Below, in pieces: positions 1 to 8,399 of a stretch of DNA of 64,000 nt (position 1 is its first letter; every line of letters begins with the position of its first letter). The notes below the pieces were generated by a model. It searched no databases. It saw only the letters and a program-made list of their open reading frames with translations, and had not been told where the DNA came from. The DNA is from CALLPQ01 sp038531745. Its GTDB lineage: Bacteria; Pseudomonadota; Alphaproteobacteria; Caulobacterales; Parvularculaceae. The stretch is taken from contig JBCBBJ010000009.1 of NCBI GenBank assembly GCA_038531745.1, positions 1 to 64,000 of the forward strand, read 5' to 3'. A program made the position numbers and the translations under genes.

Positions 1-57
1 GTCCATGGCGTTACCATTAAGGCGGTCTATCCATAACCCTCCGTAGACGGCGCACCC

Positions 58-78
58 CGCCTCCCCGCGATCAAGTCA
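58..78. repeat. partial copy of a REP-like palindromic element
   Basis: The core CCCCGCGATCAAGTC at 63-77 also occurs in the complete palindrome at 29459-29479. Here the second arm has decayed, so only one half of the hairpin remains. It lies beyond the puf terminator in non-coding DNA. Confidence 0.4.
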
Positions 79-154
79 CAGAGTAGCGGTGTTAGGTTAT
101 TTATAGGGTTGGGGCGTTGCTGCGCACGCTCTGTAATTCGGTATCTTCTCATAT

Positions 155-189
155 AAAAAGCCGCACCCCCATAAAGAAGCGCGGCTTTT
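155..189 (-). terminator. intrinsic terminator of the puf operon
   Basis: A 9-bp perfect inverted repeat (AAAAGCCGC at 156-164 and GCGGCTTTT at 181-189) with a 16-nt loop is followed on the minus strand by a T-run. It begins 25 bp after the pufM stop and closes the bch-puf transcript. No pufC or pufX reading frame lies between pufM and this hairpin. Confidence 0.8.
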
Positions 190-213
190 CTCGTTCGTTT
201 TGTAATGTCGCGC

Positions 214-1137
214 TTACGGCGCGGCGAAACCGTGTTCGATGCCCCACAGGAACCAATTGTCCACAACGGTGCCCGTGAGCAGGATGCCGATACCGCCGGT
301 GATCGTGGTGAGGATGGCGAACCACCATGCCCAACGGTGTACCGATTCCATGGACGCGTTAAAGCCCATGGTCCAGCGCCAGAAAAGGGCAGCGCGTTCA
401 GACGCCGTACCGCGGTCATAAATCTGTTCGATCTCGCGCTCACCGCCATACCGGCCCACGGCCAGAATGGTCGCGCCATGCATGGCCCAGAGCAGAGCTG
501 ATCCGTACAGAAACACAATGGAGAGCATATGGAACGGATTATAGAACAGATTGCCATAGACGAGCGAGAAATTGTTGGTCCAATCAAGATGGGTGAGAAT
601 GCCGAACGGCGGTGCTTCGCTCCAACTGCCCATGGCAATGGGGCGAATGAAGCCGAGAACAAGATAAAGCCAGATGGCCGCCGCAAAGGCCCAGCAGATA
701 TGGGTGCCAAGACCCAGCGAGATGGCCCGTTTATACGATCGCACCCACCACAAAATGATCGCCGCGGTAAGAAAGAAACCGGCGATCAGCCACCAGCCGC
801 CTTCCTGAAGCGGCGGCAGGATCGACAAGCCATGTTCCGGCAACGGCGCGGCAAGTTCAAGAAACGGCAACTGGCCCGCGAATTTAATTGGCGACCAGCC
901 CACACTGGCCCACATATTCAGGCCAATGATTTCAAAGGCGATAAAGCCACAAATGAGGGAGAATGTGCCCGCCCAACCCAGATAAACCGGACCAATTTGG
1001 GCATCACCAATCTTCCCCATGAGCCAGCTAAAGGTGATCATATGATCACGGTCACTGTCGTCCTTAGGCAATTCAACGCCATAGTCCGTATGCCCACGAA
1101 CTTGCGTCTGTGTAATCAGATATTGATAGTCTACCAT
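214..1137 (-). CDS. pufM: photosynthetic reaction centre subunit M
   Basis: PufM is one of the two membrane subunits of the type II reaction centre that bind bacteriochlorophylls, quinones and the non-haem iron. The 307-residue product has five hydrophobic helices. The expected ligands are present: His183 (LTHLDW), the special-pair His203 (NPFHM), iron ligands His220 and His267, and Glu235 (GGEREIE). The C-terminus, ending near WFLWGIEHGF, is typical. The ATG at 1137 is preferred over the GTG one codon upstream because it matches the family start and follows an AAGGA-type ribosome site. It follows pufL after about 100 bp and is the last gene before the terminator. Confidence 0.97.
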   Translation of the reverse strand: MVDYQYLITQTQVRGHTDYGVELPKDDSDRDHMITFSWLMGKIGDAQIGPVYLGWAGTFSLICGFIAFEIIGLNMWASVGWSPIKFAGQLPFLELAAPLPEHGLSILPPLQEGGWWLIAGFFLTAAIILWWVRSYKRAISLGLGTHICWAFAAAIWLYLVLGFIRPIAMGSWSEAPPFGILTHLDWTNNFSLVYGNLFYNPFHMLSIVFLYGSALLWAMHGATILAVGRYGGEREIEQIYDRGTASERAALFWRWTMGFNASMESVHRWAWWFAILTTITGGIGILLTGTVVDNWFLWGIEHGFAAP

Positions 1138-1241
1138 CACAAAAATCCTTAATTCAGATGGGCGTTGTTTCAGATGGACGTTGGGTCGATCAGCGTTCGG
1201 CGGCCATGGCGGCGTGCCGCAGCACGCCAGCCCACATCCCG

Positions 1242-2069
1242 TTAGTCACGCCAAAGCGGGAAGTTTCTCCAACCTTCCCAGAATTCAATCCAGGACCCCT
1301 GAAAGAAAGGCCCACTAATCACAATGCACAGCGCACTCCAAAGACCGGCATTAAGCGCCAGAAACAAACCGACGCGGTGGATGCCAATGGTGCCAACCGA
1401 ATAGCCAATGAAGTCTCGGAAGAACGCATTTTCATGCTCCGGTGTTTTCACCAGCTTGCCCCGCCCTGGATTTGTGGCCGACAGCACAAGCCCGCCATGG
1501 AGCGCAAGCGAGAGCGTTGTGGTGAAAAAGAAGGTGATCGCCACCATATGCGCCGGATTATAATGAAAATTCCCATACGAATAACCGGTATAGGAGACCC
1601 AATCGAGATGACTCATGATGCCATACGGAAACGCATGACCCCACGCGCCCATAAGGATCGGACGCACAATTTCCAGGGTCAAATAGGCCGACACCGCCAC
1701 ACCAAACGCCACCGGCACATGGTAACCCATGCCCAGCTTGCGCGAAATCTCAACTTCACGCAGTGCCCAGGAGATAAAGGCACCACTGGCACAGAAGGTG
1801 ATGATCTGCCACAGACCCCCCTCCTGCAATGGCATCACCGCGAGGCCATATTTGATGTCTGGTGGCTCAATTGAAATCAGCCACGGGTTCCAGGTGCCGC
1901 CCAGAACCGCACCGTAAAAAATTAGGAGCGTGCCAAGCACGGCACAGAACGCGGCCGTAACGCCAAAGAAACCCACATAATAAGGGCCAACCCAAAAATC
2001 AAAAAGGTCGCCGCCCACCAATGTACCGCCCTTAATGCGGTACTTACGCTCAAAGCTTAACAAAGCCAT
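1242..2069 (-). CDS. pufL: photosynthetic reaction centre subunit L
   Basis: PufL pairs with PufM to form the reaction-centre core. The 275-residue length is standard and the N-terminus MALLSFERKY is the family signature. Bacteriochlorophyll and iron ligands are visible as His154 (SHLDW), His174 (NPAHM), His191 (LHGGL) and His231 (GIHRVG), each one above the classical mature numbering. An AAAGGG-type ribosome site precedes the ATG. The gene follows pufA after a 180-bp intercistronic region with inverted repeats, and precedes pufM. Confidence 0.97.
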   Translation of the reverse strand: MALLSFERKYRIKGGTLVGGDLFDFWVGPYYVGFFGVTAAFCAVLGTLLIFYGAVLGGTWNPWLISIEPPDIKYGLAVMPLQEGGLWQIITFCASGAFISWALREVEISRKLGMGYHVPVAFGVAVSAYLTLEIVRPILMGAWGHAFPYGIMSHLDWVSYTGYSYGNFHYNPAHMVAITFFFTTTLSLALHGGLVLSATNPGRGKLVKTPEHENAFFRDFIGYSVGTIGIHRVGLFLALNAGLWSALCIVISGPFFQGSWIEFWEGWRNFPLWRD

Positions 2070-2178
2070 TGCAAGACCCTTTCTCTATTCGCTGTACGGT
2101 CTCGGTTTTCGTGTCATTATCCCGACACACATCAATACAGATTTATCATCATGGTAAAGATGATCTGTACTCATCGGT

Positions 2179-2243
2179 GCCGGGCAGGAACCCGGTTTGT
2201 GTCGGCCCTTCAGCACCCGATGACCGGGGACCGAAGGGCGACA
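2179..2243 (-). promoter_or_regulatory. pufA-pufL intercistronic stem-loops
   Basis: Two inverted repeats lie between the pufA stop and pufL: a short one (CCGGG 2179-2183 / CCCGG 2190-2194) and a longer one (2199-2210 pairing with 2233-2243, one bulged base). In Rhodobacter, hairpins at this position protect the 3' end of pufBA mRNA and so set the excess of LH1 over reaction centre. The same role is inferred here from position and structure. No T-run follows, so simple termination is less likely. Confidence 0.6.
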
Positions 2244-2249
2244 ATCTTA

Positions 2250-2438
2250 TCAACTCAATGAGAGCGTCTGAGCATCATCGATGGTCAGAGAAGCGTTCAC
2301 TGAGGGGGCTGTGTTCAACCAGTTGTAACGAGGTGAGCTCAGCAGTGTGAAATGAATGATAAGCGCCAGCGTAAAGAGAAACGCGAACAGACCAATCATG
2401 GCCCGGCGAGGATCAAACATGAGCCAAATGCGGTACAT
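2250..2438 (-). CDS. pufA: light-harvesting 1 (B875) alpha polypeptide
   Basis: This small single-helix antenna protein forms the LH1 ring with PufB. Of 62 residues, the N-terminus MYRIWLMFDPRRA is the classic LH1-alpha surface segment. The membrane helix spans about 14-34, with the bacteriochlorophyll ligand His29 (LIIHFTLLSS) and the aromatic NWL after it. A GGAG ribosome site lies just upstream, and the gene starts 3 bp after pufB ends, consistent with coupled translation. Confidence 0.95.
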   Translation of the reverse strand: MYRIWLMFDPRRAMIGLFAFLFTLALIIHFTLLSSPRYNWLNTAPSVNASLTIDDAQTLSLS

Positions 2439-2441
2439 TGC

Positions 2442-2681
2442 CTATGCTCCTAACAGTGGAATTTGAGCAAGCGAGTTGAGTGCGAATGTTGCTTCTTGCA
2501 ACGAGACGTACCCATTTTCACCTGGGATCCATGGACGCCATACCCACACCAGCAAATGCGCAATCAGCGCAATGCCAACGAGGGCAATGAAGTTCATGAC
2601 GAAATACTTGTGAAAGACTTGGGCTTCATGCGGCGTTATACCGGACATGGAGTCAGCTCCCACGGGCGTATCACTGGCCAT
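2442..2681 (-). CDS. pufB: light-harvesting 1 (B875) beta polypeptide, long C-terminus
   Basis: LH1-beta partner of PufA. The 79-residue product has the beta signature SGITPHEAQVFHKYF, His24, a membrane helix at about 28-48, the bacteriochlorophyll ligand His42 (AHLLVWVWRPW) and the usual WIPGENGY end. About 20 further residues follow, rich in Leu and Ala, where many LH1-beta chains stop. A near-perfect AAGGAGGT ribosome site precedes the ATG, fitting very high expression. pufQ lies upstream and pufA immediately downstream. Confidence 0.95.
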   Translation of the reverse strand: MASDTPVGADSMSGITPHEAQVFHKYFVMNFIALVGIALIAHLLVWVWRPWIPGENGYVSLQEATFALNSLAQIPLLGA

Positions 2682-2707
2682 TTATTACCTCCTTTTGGTT
2701 TTTTGAC

Positions 2708-2730
2708 CTTATGTCGTCACCGCACATAAG
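2708..2730 (-). promoter_or_regulatory. stem-loop in the pufQ-pufB leader
   Basis: A perfect 7-bp inverted repeat (CTTATGT at 2708-2714, ACATAAG at 2724-2730, 9-nt loop) lies between the pufQ stop and pufB, about 26 nt before the pufB start. By analogy with Rhodobacter it could mark or stabilise the processed 5' end of pufBA mRNA. That role is inference. No TGT-N12-ACA operator is formed, because the spacing is 9. Confidence 0.4.
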
Positions 2731-2803
2731 CCTGCGGCCCGGCCTTTCTGATGATCTGCCTACAGAGCAAGAAGACCAATCAAAAATGGTGGAAGAGACG
2801 CCC

Positions 2804-3034
2804 CTACCGTCCCATGAACATCCATGGCAACACACTATGGGCCATCTCCGCTGCCTCGGCGAAGATGGAGCCCGACCGGTTAGCGCCAACCCCTTGGGGG
2901 CGGCCTATCCGGGAAATCTTACGGGCAATCGTGCCCATCAAAAAGAAAGGATAAGCGAGTGCAAAGTACAGACTGTATTCCGTCCGGTCACGATCATGGC
3001 GACTGCGGTGTTTTCTGATTGTTGTTTCACTCAT
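2804..3034 (-). CDS. pufQ: PufQ, bacteriochlorophyll/photosystem assembly protein
   Basis: PufQ is a small membrane protein needed for normal bacteriochlorophyll and photosystem formation in Rhodobacter. The 76-residue product has a basic N-terminus, the family-like segment TEYSLYFALAYPFFLMGTI at about 18-36 as its only membrane helix, and a polar C-terminal half. Its place between bchZ and pufB is where pufQ is expected. A purine-rich stretch (AGGAGAGAGAGG) precedes the ATG. Identification rests on the motif, size and position; the family diverges quickly. Confidence 0.8.
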   Translation of the reverse strand: MSETTIRKHRSRHDRDRTEYSLYFALAYPFFLMGTIARKISRIGRPQGVGANRSGSIFAEAAEMAHSVLPWMFMGR

Positions 3035-3147
3035 CTTTCTTTTCCTCTCTCTCCTGGTTCGCGCTTTTTCAAGCCAGCCCTTAGTCGGTATCTCACCGTA
3101 AAATCGGCTTCTTTGCTAATTTGCCTTGAGGGAGAGCCTTTCTCGCT

Positions 3148-4605
3148 CTAGGCAGCGCGCTCCCCTTTCATTTGTTGGTGTGTGGCGGCCACAAGATCTT
3201 CTTCCACGGCGGAAAGACCTTTGGCGCGGGCTTCGGATTCGGTACGGTCGCGCAAACGCTTTGCTGCGGAAATCCGTGTAAGGATTGGATAGTCTTCGAC
3301 GATTTTTTCAAAGATTGCATTGGCGCTATCGGTCCAGGCAACGCTGGCAAGCCGGCGCGTTGGTGTTGCCTCGGCGCGGTCCATGTCAGCGGCGAGCGGT
3401 AAAATGTGAAATAAGGCATCAAAAAGACCGTTGCACACTTCCTGCACAACCCAGGTCGCACCACTATAGCCCATGACCGGCGTACCCGTATGTCGGCGGA
3501 TCACTGCGCCTGGAAAAGAAGCCGGAATGTAAACGGAGCGTAGGCCATGTTCTTGAATATACATGCGTTCATTAAAGCTACCGAACACAATAAAGGGCTG
3601 GCCAGCGCGCAGTTGTTCTTGCACGTGGTCATTGTCCGTTTTCTCGCCGGGCCGCCGGGCCGCAGCGAACGTACACGGGAGACCAAGGTCTTCTTCCAAG
3701 TAATTGCGCAAGCCGCGTGTATAGGTCTCATTGGCGACAATGGCGAAATTCGCGGTGCCAAAGAAATCCTGCGTCACGGAACGCCACAAATCCCAGAGCG
3801 GCTTAATCGTGGTATGCTTTTCGCGCTCAATAAACGGTGCCGGGTCAAGCCCGAGCAAGTCACCAAGGCTTTCCAGAAACCGCGTCGTTGAATGAAGCCC
3901 AATGGGCGCCTGCAGATAAGGCTTATCTAACGCTTCGCATAAGGAACGTCCGAACTCGCGATACATGCAGATATTCACATCCGCATCCACAAGACGGCGT
4001 ACATCGGCCACATGGGCACCAAGCGGGAAGGTCATGTTTACTTCGGCGCCGATCCCTTCCACCAGGCGCTTAATCTCGGCAAGGTCCGAGGGCATATTAA
4101 AGGTGCCGTAGGACGGCCCGATAATATTGACGCGTGGCTTCGCACCATCCGGGCGTTTGCGTGCTTTGGGATTACGACCCTTGGTCTGGCCATAGGTTGA
4201 CCACAGCCACAGCATGGCGCGGTCCGCCGTTTGCCATTGATCCTCGTCGATGGTGCGCGGCAAGAACCGCTCGATATTGGCACCTTCCGGGGTGACACCC
4301 CCGCCGATCATTTCGGCAATGGACCCCGTGACAACAACGGCCGGCAGTGCCGGATCCAACGCTTCGCGGGCGCGTTTCATGGCGCTTTCGGTGCCGTGTT
4401 GACCTAATTCTTCTTCGCCAAGCCCGGTCACCACGATAGGTAATTCATGGGGCGGCAGAGCGTCCGTATAATGAAGAACGCTTGTTACCGGCAGGTTCTC
4501 GCACCCCACCGGGCCATCGATCACACATTGCAAACCTTTGATGGCGGTGAAAACATACACCGCGCCCCAATAGCCACCGGCTCTATCGTGATCTTGCACT
4601 AACAT
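3148..4605 (-). CDS. bchZ: chlorophyllide a reductase subunit Z
   Basis: BchZ and BchY form the catalytic component of chlorophyllide a reductase, a nitrogenase-like enzyme that reduces ring B on the way to bacteriochlorophyll a. The 485 residues begin with the canonical MLVQDHDRAGGYWGA. Cys35 in GPVGCENLP is a likely iron-sulfur ligand. The middle holds the conserved IIGPSYGTFNMPSDL region. Its start overlaps the bchY stop by 7 bp, indicating translational coupling. Confidence 0.96.
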   Translation of the reverse strand: MLVQDHDRAGGYWGAVYVFTAIKGLQCVIDGPVGCENLPVTSVLHYTDALPPHELPIVVTGLGEEELGQHGTESAMKRAREALDPALPAVVVTGSIAEMIGGGVTPEGANIERFLPRTIDEDQWQTADRAMLWLWSTYGQTKGRNPKARKRPDGAKPRVNIIGPSYGTFNMPSDLAEIKRLVEGIGAEVNMTFPLGAHVADVRRLVDADVNICMYREFGRSLCEALDKPYLQAPIGLHSTTRFLESLGDLLGLDPAPFIEREKHTTIKPLWDLWRSVTQDFFGTANFAIVANETYTRGLRNYLEEDLGLPCTFAAARRPGEKTDNDHVQEQLRAGQPFIVFGSFNERMYIQEHGLRSVYIPASFPGAVIRRHTGTPVMGYSGATWVVQEVCNGLFDALFHILPLAADMDRAEATPTRRLASVAWTDSANAIFEKIVEDYPILTRISAAKRLRDRTESEARAKGLSAVEEDLVAATHQQMKGERAA

Positions 4606-6230
4606 CCGACCGGTGCCTCCAGATCAGCGTCGCGCTTGGCTTTGATTGCAAGTTTGCGTTCCTGTTTGGCACGGAAGCTTTCATGGGTATCGGGAACATC
4701 TTGCCAAATACCGGCGGTATCACCTATGCCCACACCGGCAAAGAACGCTTCCATGCGGTCAAAGCGCGGTTTGCTGGCGATGGCGGCATTTACAACTTGG
4801 GCCAGCGAGCCCGCCCCGGCGGGACCCATGAGCGGGCGCGCAGAAATCAGATTGGTAAAGTAAAGCGCCGGGATCGCCGCTTGCTTGGCCGCTTGCACAA
4901 CAGGCGTTGTGCCGATGGCGAGGTCCGGTTTTTCACTGGCCAACGCGTGGAGATCATCTTCAAGGGATGCCCGGTAGCGCACCTCGACCCCGCGCGCGGC
5001 AAGCCATTCGCGGTCAGGCTCTGACCACGGCGTCGCGGGGCAGGCCGTGCCCACATAGCGCACATCCGCCCCGCTTTCGATCAGTAGACGCGCCACCAAA
5101 AGCTCTGAGCCCTCATAACCCGAAAGTGTAATGCGTCCTTTAATGGTGGCCCCTGCAAGGGCACCGGTGATGGCCGGCAGGATCGCTGCTTTCGCTTTGT
5201 CAATGGCGCGTGTACTGACGTTTGTGGCGGCACCAATTGCCTCCAGCCAGCTTGCTGTGCCCTCAACGCCCACAGGCGCGGAGCCAACAATGGGCCGCCC
5301 GGCGGCCGTAAATTCACGGATTGCCGCGGTATAAAACGGGTGAACTGCCCCAATGACCGCGCCATCGAGCGCGGTGTAAAGCTCTCGCCATTCGCGTGTG
5401 GGCACGGTTGTCCCCACTTGCAAGTCCATGGGTGCCAGCATTTGATTGATAATCATGGGGTCAGCGGGAAACATTTCGCCCAGCAGCGTTACCTTTGGCT
5501 TTTGCGTATGGTCATTGGCGGCGCGCTGCACCGGACCTTCTTCGGCCTCCTGGCGGGCATAGGCAAGCATGGCCCCAGCGAGGACGTCTTTCGCCTCCGC
5601 ATGGGTTGGAATGCCAAAGCCCGGCACGTCAATCCCGATGATCCGTACCCCATTAATCTGGTTGGGTAAAAGCCGTAGCGGCACACCCGACGCAGTGGGT
5701 ACGCACAGATTGGTCACCACAACGGCATCATAATTTTCAGGGTCGGCAAGGTTTTCCACCGCCTCTTTGATATCCTCAAAGAGCTTGCCCGTGACCAGCG
5801 TTTCGGAATTGAACGGAACATAGCCGACACTGCGCTTGGCACCGTAAAAATGCGAGGTAAAGGTCAAGCCATAAACACAGCAAGCTGACCCGGATAAAAT
5901 GACGGCCGTGCGTTTCATCCGCAAGCCCACCCGCAAAGACCCAAAAGCCGGACACATGCTCTGCGGCTGATCGTGGGGGCCCTGGGGATAATCCTTTGCA
6001 TACTGATCAAGAAGTGCACTTTGCCCTGCGGCCTGTGCGGCTTTGGTGAGCGCTTCTTTACCGCCATGGCAGCCGCCATCGGCATGGGCCGATGGTGGTG
6101 CAGCCGCGTCGCCATCCGCACCATGATCAACCGTCTGGCCATCAATCTGATCAGGTGTGGCCGACGATAGTTTCGCCATGGCCGTTTCCCTGCCGTCTTG
6201 ATCGCGCGATATGAGAGTGCGGCTTGCCAT
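4599..6230 (-). CDS. bchY: chlorophyllide a reductase subunit Y
   Basis: Catalytic partner of BchZ. Conserved blocks are DYPQGPHDQPQSMCPAFG (about 79-96), the following GSLRVGLRMKRT, and GSACCVYGLTFTSHFYG with the Cys pair expected near the cluster. At 543 residues it is longer than usual: the first ~60 residues are low-complexity and poorly conserved, so translation could begin later (for example the ATG at 6179). It starts 5 bp after the bchX stop codon, inside the operon. Confidence 0.95.
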   Translation of the reverse strand: MASRTLISRDQDGRETAMAKLSSATPDQIDGQTVDHGADGDAAAPPSAHADGGCHGGKEALTKAAQAAGQSALLDQYAKDYPQGPHDQPQSMCPAFGSLRVGLRMKRTAVILSGSACCVYGLTFTSHFYGAKRSVGYVPFNSETLVTGKLFEDIKEAVENLADPENYDAVVVTNLCVPTASGVPLRLLPNQINGVRIIGIDVPGFGIPTHAEAKDVLAGAMLAYARQEAEEGPVQRAANDHTQKPKVTLLGEMFPADPMIINQMLAPMDLQVGTTVPTREWRELYTALDGAVIGAVHPFYTAAIREFTAAGRPIVGSAPVGVEGTASWLEAIGAATNVSTRAIDKAKAAILPAITGALAGATIKGRITLSGYEGSELLVARLLIESGADVRYVGTACPATPWSEPDREWLAARGVEVRYRASLEDDLHALASEKPDLAIGTTPVVQAAKQAAIPALYFTNLISARPLMGPAGAGSLAQVVNAAIASKPRFDRMEAFFAGVGIGDTAGIWQDVPDTHESFRAKQERKLAIKAKRDADLEAPVGC

Positions 6231-6235
6231 TGAAG

Positions 6236-7291
6236 CTAGATCGCCTCGTAAATGACTTCGAGGGACGGCTTATCCACGGTGTTTTTACCGCGCATGTCCG
6301 CCTCGGTTGCTGGGGTCAATTGAAAATCACCGCCCGTTTCTTCCGCCGAGAACAAATTCAATAAATCATCCTGGGACAGAGGTTTGGGATGGATCGGTGG
6401 CGCGGTAGCAACATTTTCGGCTAGCGCTTCAAACATGGGGGCCCAAACCTCACCGGGTTTGCCCACAATCTGGTAGTTCGCGCTCTTGCGGCGGATATCA
6501 TCATCGGCTGGTATCGCGGAGAGGATGGGGATGCCAGCGGCGTCAGCAAACCCTTGCGCCTCCCCGGTGCCATCATCCTTGTTGATGACCATACCGGCAA
6601 CGCCAACATTGCCGCCAAGCTTGCGGAAATATTCCACCGCCGAGCACACATTATTGGCCACATAAAGCGACTGCAGATCGTTAGACCCCACAACAATCAC
6701 CTTCTGGCACATGTCACGGGCGATCGGCAGGCCAAATCCTCCGCATACCACATCACCGAGAAAATCGAGCAGCACATAATCAAAGTCCCAATCGTGGAAC
6801 CCGAGTTTTTCGAGAAGCTCAAAGCCATGGATAATGCCGCGACCACCGCAACCGCGGCCCACTTCTGGCCCGCCAAGCTCCATCGCGTAAACGCCATCCC
6901 GCTTGAAGCACACATCCCCGATCGAAACTTCTTCACCCGCTTCTTTGCGGGCACTGGACGTCTCAATGATGGTCGGGCAGGCCCGGCCATGGAACAAAAG
7001 CGACGTCGTGTCACTTTTCGGGTCACAGCCAATGAGCAGGACTTTTTTGCCTTGCTGCGCCATCATATAGCTGAGATTGGCGAGGGTAAAACTCTTGCCG
7101 ATCCCGCCTTTGCCATAGATGGCAATAATCTGCGTCTCCTTGGTTGGCGTGTCGGTCACCACATCGGGTGCAGGTGCCGCCGCTTCCTCGCGCAACGCAT
7201 CATGCATGGCCTGCTGGCCATTTTCGTTCGCGTCATTGGGGGCACCATCAGCATTCCCCGGAAATTCATTTGTATCAAGATTATCGGTCAT
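6236..7291 (-). CDS. bchX: chlorophyllide a reductase iron protein
   Basis: BchX is the NifH-like ATPase that passes electrons to BchYZ. Of 351 residues, the first ~50 are a polar, acidic tail. The P-loop GKGGIGKS is at 60-67, and two conserved Cys in GRGCGGRGI and GDVVCGGFG bridge the 4Fe-4S cluster of the dimer. The start overlaps the bchC stop (ATGA). Confidence 0.96.
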   Translation of the reverse strand: MTDNLDTNEFPGNADGAPNDANENGQQAMHDALREEAAAPAPDVVTDTPTKETQIIAIYGKGGIGKSFTLANLSYMMAQQGKKVLLIGCDPKSDTTSLLFHGRACPTIIETSSARKEAGEEVSIGDVCFKRDGVYAMELGGPEVGRGCGGRGIIHGFELLEKLGFHDWDFDYVLLDFLGDVVCGGFGLPIARDMCQKVIVVGSNDLQSLYVANNVCSAVEYFRKLGGNVGVAGMVINKDDGTGEAQGFADAAGIPILSAIPADDDIRRKSANYQIVGKPGEVWAPMFEALAENVATAPPIHPKPLSQDDLLNLFSAEETGGDFQLTPATEADMRGKNTVDKPSLEVIYEAI

Positions 7292-8217
7292 GCAGCATCT
7301 TTCCAGTTGAGGACCATTTTCAGGCAGGCCGGGTCCTCGAAGGCGGTCTGATAGGCACTTTCAGCATCATCATGGGCAACACGGTGGGAGATCAGCCGCT
7401 CAAAAGAGAGCTTGCCGCTGTGCAAAAGCCCTAGAACAGCATCCATATCTGACGGCTGCCATTCCGCGGCGATCCGCATCCGCATCTCCCGCATAAAGGC
7501 AGGCGGAAAAGCAAAGCTGATGGGCGCGGCGTAAAAGCCGGCCAAGACAATTTCCCCACCCGGCGCCAAATGACCGATCAAGGTGTCGAGAAGACCAGCA
7601 TCACCGCTAACATCATAAATTGTTTTATAGTCCGTACGCCCATCACATTCGGGATCAATCACCGGATACCGGTTGGCGTCTTGGCGCTCGGGATTAGTCT
7701 CCCACACCACAGGCGGTTCGTGGCCAAGGGCAAGGGCAATACGCGCCACCAAATGGCCGAGAACACCATGACCCACGATCAGGTCAGGCGCGCGCCCCCC
7801 GACAACCGCATGGTGAGCCGTGGCAGCAAGCGCCAGCAATACCGCGTCATCGGCAGGCAAATCATCAATGGGGACAGCCCGATTCGCCGGGACCACAAGA
7901 CGTGACGCCGAGGCCCCGAATATTCCCTGTACGTCCTGGTAACAGCGGGCACCGGGGACGAAAACACGCTGGCCTTGTAATTCGGGATGGCTTTGCGACC
8001 AGATCACCCGGCCCGTCGCCTCATAACCCGGCACAAGGGGATATTTCAGACCTGGAAAAATCGGCATATCGCCCGACCACAGCAAACGCTCCGTACCGGA
8101 ACTGATGCCGCTATATTCCACATCAACCACAAGATCATCGGTTTGCGGGGCCGCAAGGGCCAATCGATCACACCGCACATGCCGTGCACCGTCAAAGATG
8201 ACCGCATCCGCTTCCAT
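7288..8217 (-). CDS. bchC: bacteriochlorophyllide a (3-hydroxyethyl) dehydrogenase
   Basis: BchC oxidises the 3-hydroxyethyl group to acetyl, the step after BchXYZ. It is a medium-chain dehydrogenase: a GroES-like N-terminal part (SGISSGTERLLWSG, VPGYEATGRV) and a nucleotide-binding part (VGHGVLGHLVARIAL). The frame is open to an ATG at 8361, but that codon lies inside the promoter -10 element and the extra 48 residues are low-complexity, rich in Ser, Ala and Pro. The ATG at 8217 (MEADAVIFDG) matches the family start and is chosen, although no strong ribosome site precedes it. Confidence 0.9.
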   Translation of the reverse strand: MEADAVIFDGARHVRCDRLALAAPQTDDLVVDVEYSGISSGTERLLWSGDMPIFPGLKYPLVPGYEATGRVIWSQSHPELQGQRVFVPGARCYQDVQGIFGASASRLVVPANRAVPIDDLPADDAVLLALAATAHHAVVGGRAPDLIVGHGVLGHLVARIALALGHEPPVVWETNPERQDANRYPVIDPECDGRTDYKTIYDVSGDAGLLDTLIGHLAPGGEIVLAGFYAAPISFAFPPAFMREMRMRIAAEWQPSDMDAVLGLLHSGKLSFERLISHRVAHDDAESAYQTAFEDPACLKMVLNWKDAA

Positions 8218-8355
8218 CGCGGGCGCCCCCGCCACTGAACCGGCTAATCTCGCCGTAGACCCCGCCCTAGAAACAGGGGGCGTCGCGGGCGGATGGCCCG
8301 AAAGACTTGTCACATCGTGCGGTGCGCCAGAATCGATGGAGTGGGTGCTCATGGG

Positions 8356-8399
8356 TGTCATTCTATATTGACACTAGCAACTGTCAATCAAAACGTACA
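8356..8399 (-). promoter_or_regulatory. bchC promoter with two PpsR/CrtJ operators
   Basis: Two perfect TGT-N12-ACA sites lie at 8399-8382 and 8373-8356, exactly 8 bp apart, in the short gap between crtF and bchC. TTGACA (8387-8382) ends the first site and TAGAAT (8365-8360) lies in the second; they are 16 bp apart and read as a sigma70-type -35/-10 pair. PpsR/CrtJ is the aerobic repressor of purple-bacterial photosynthesis genes, and cooperative binding to paired sites 8 bp apart is known for Rhodobacter capsulatus bchC. Confidence 0.85.
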
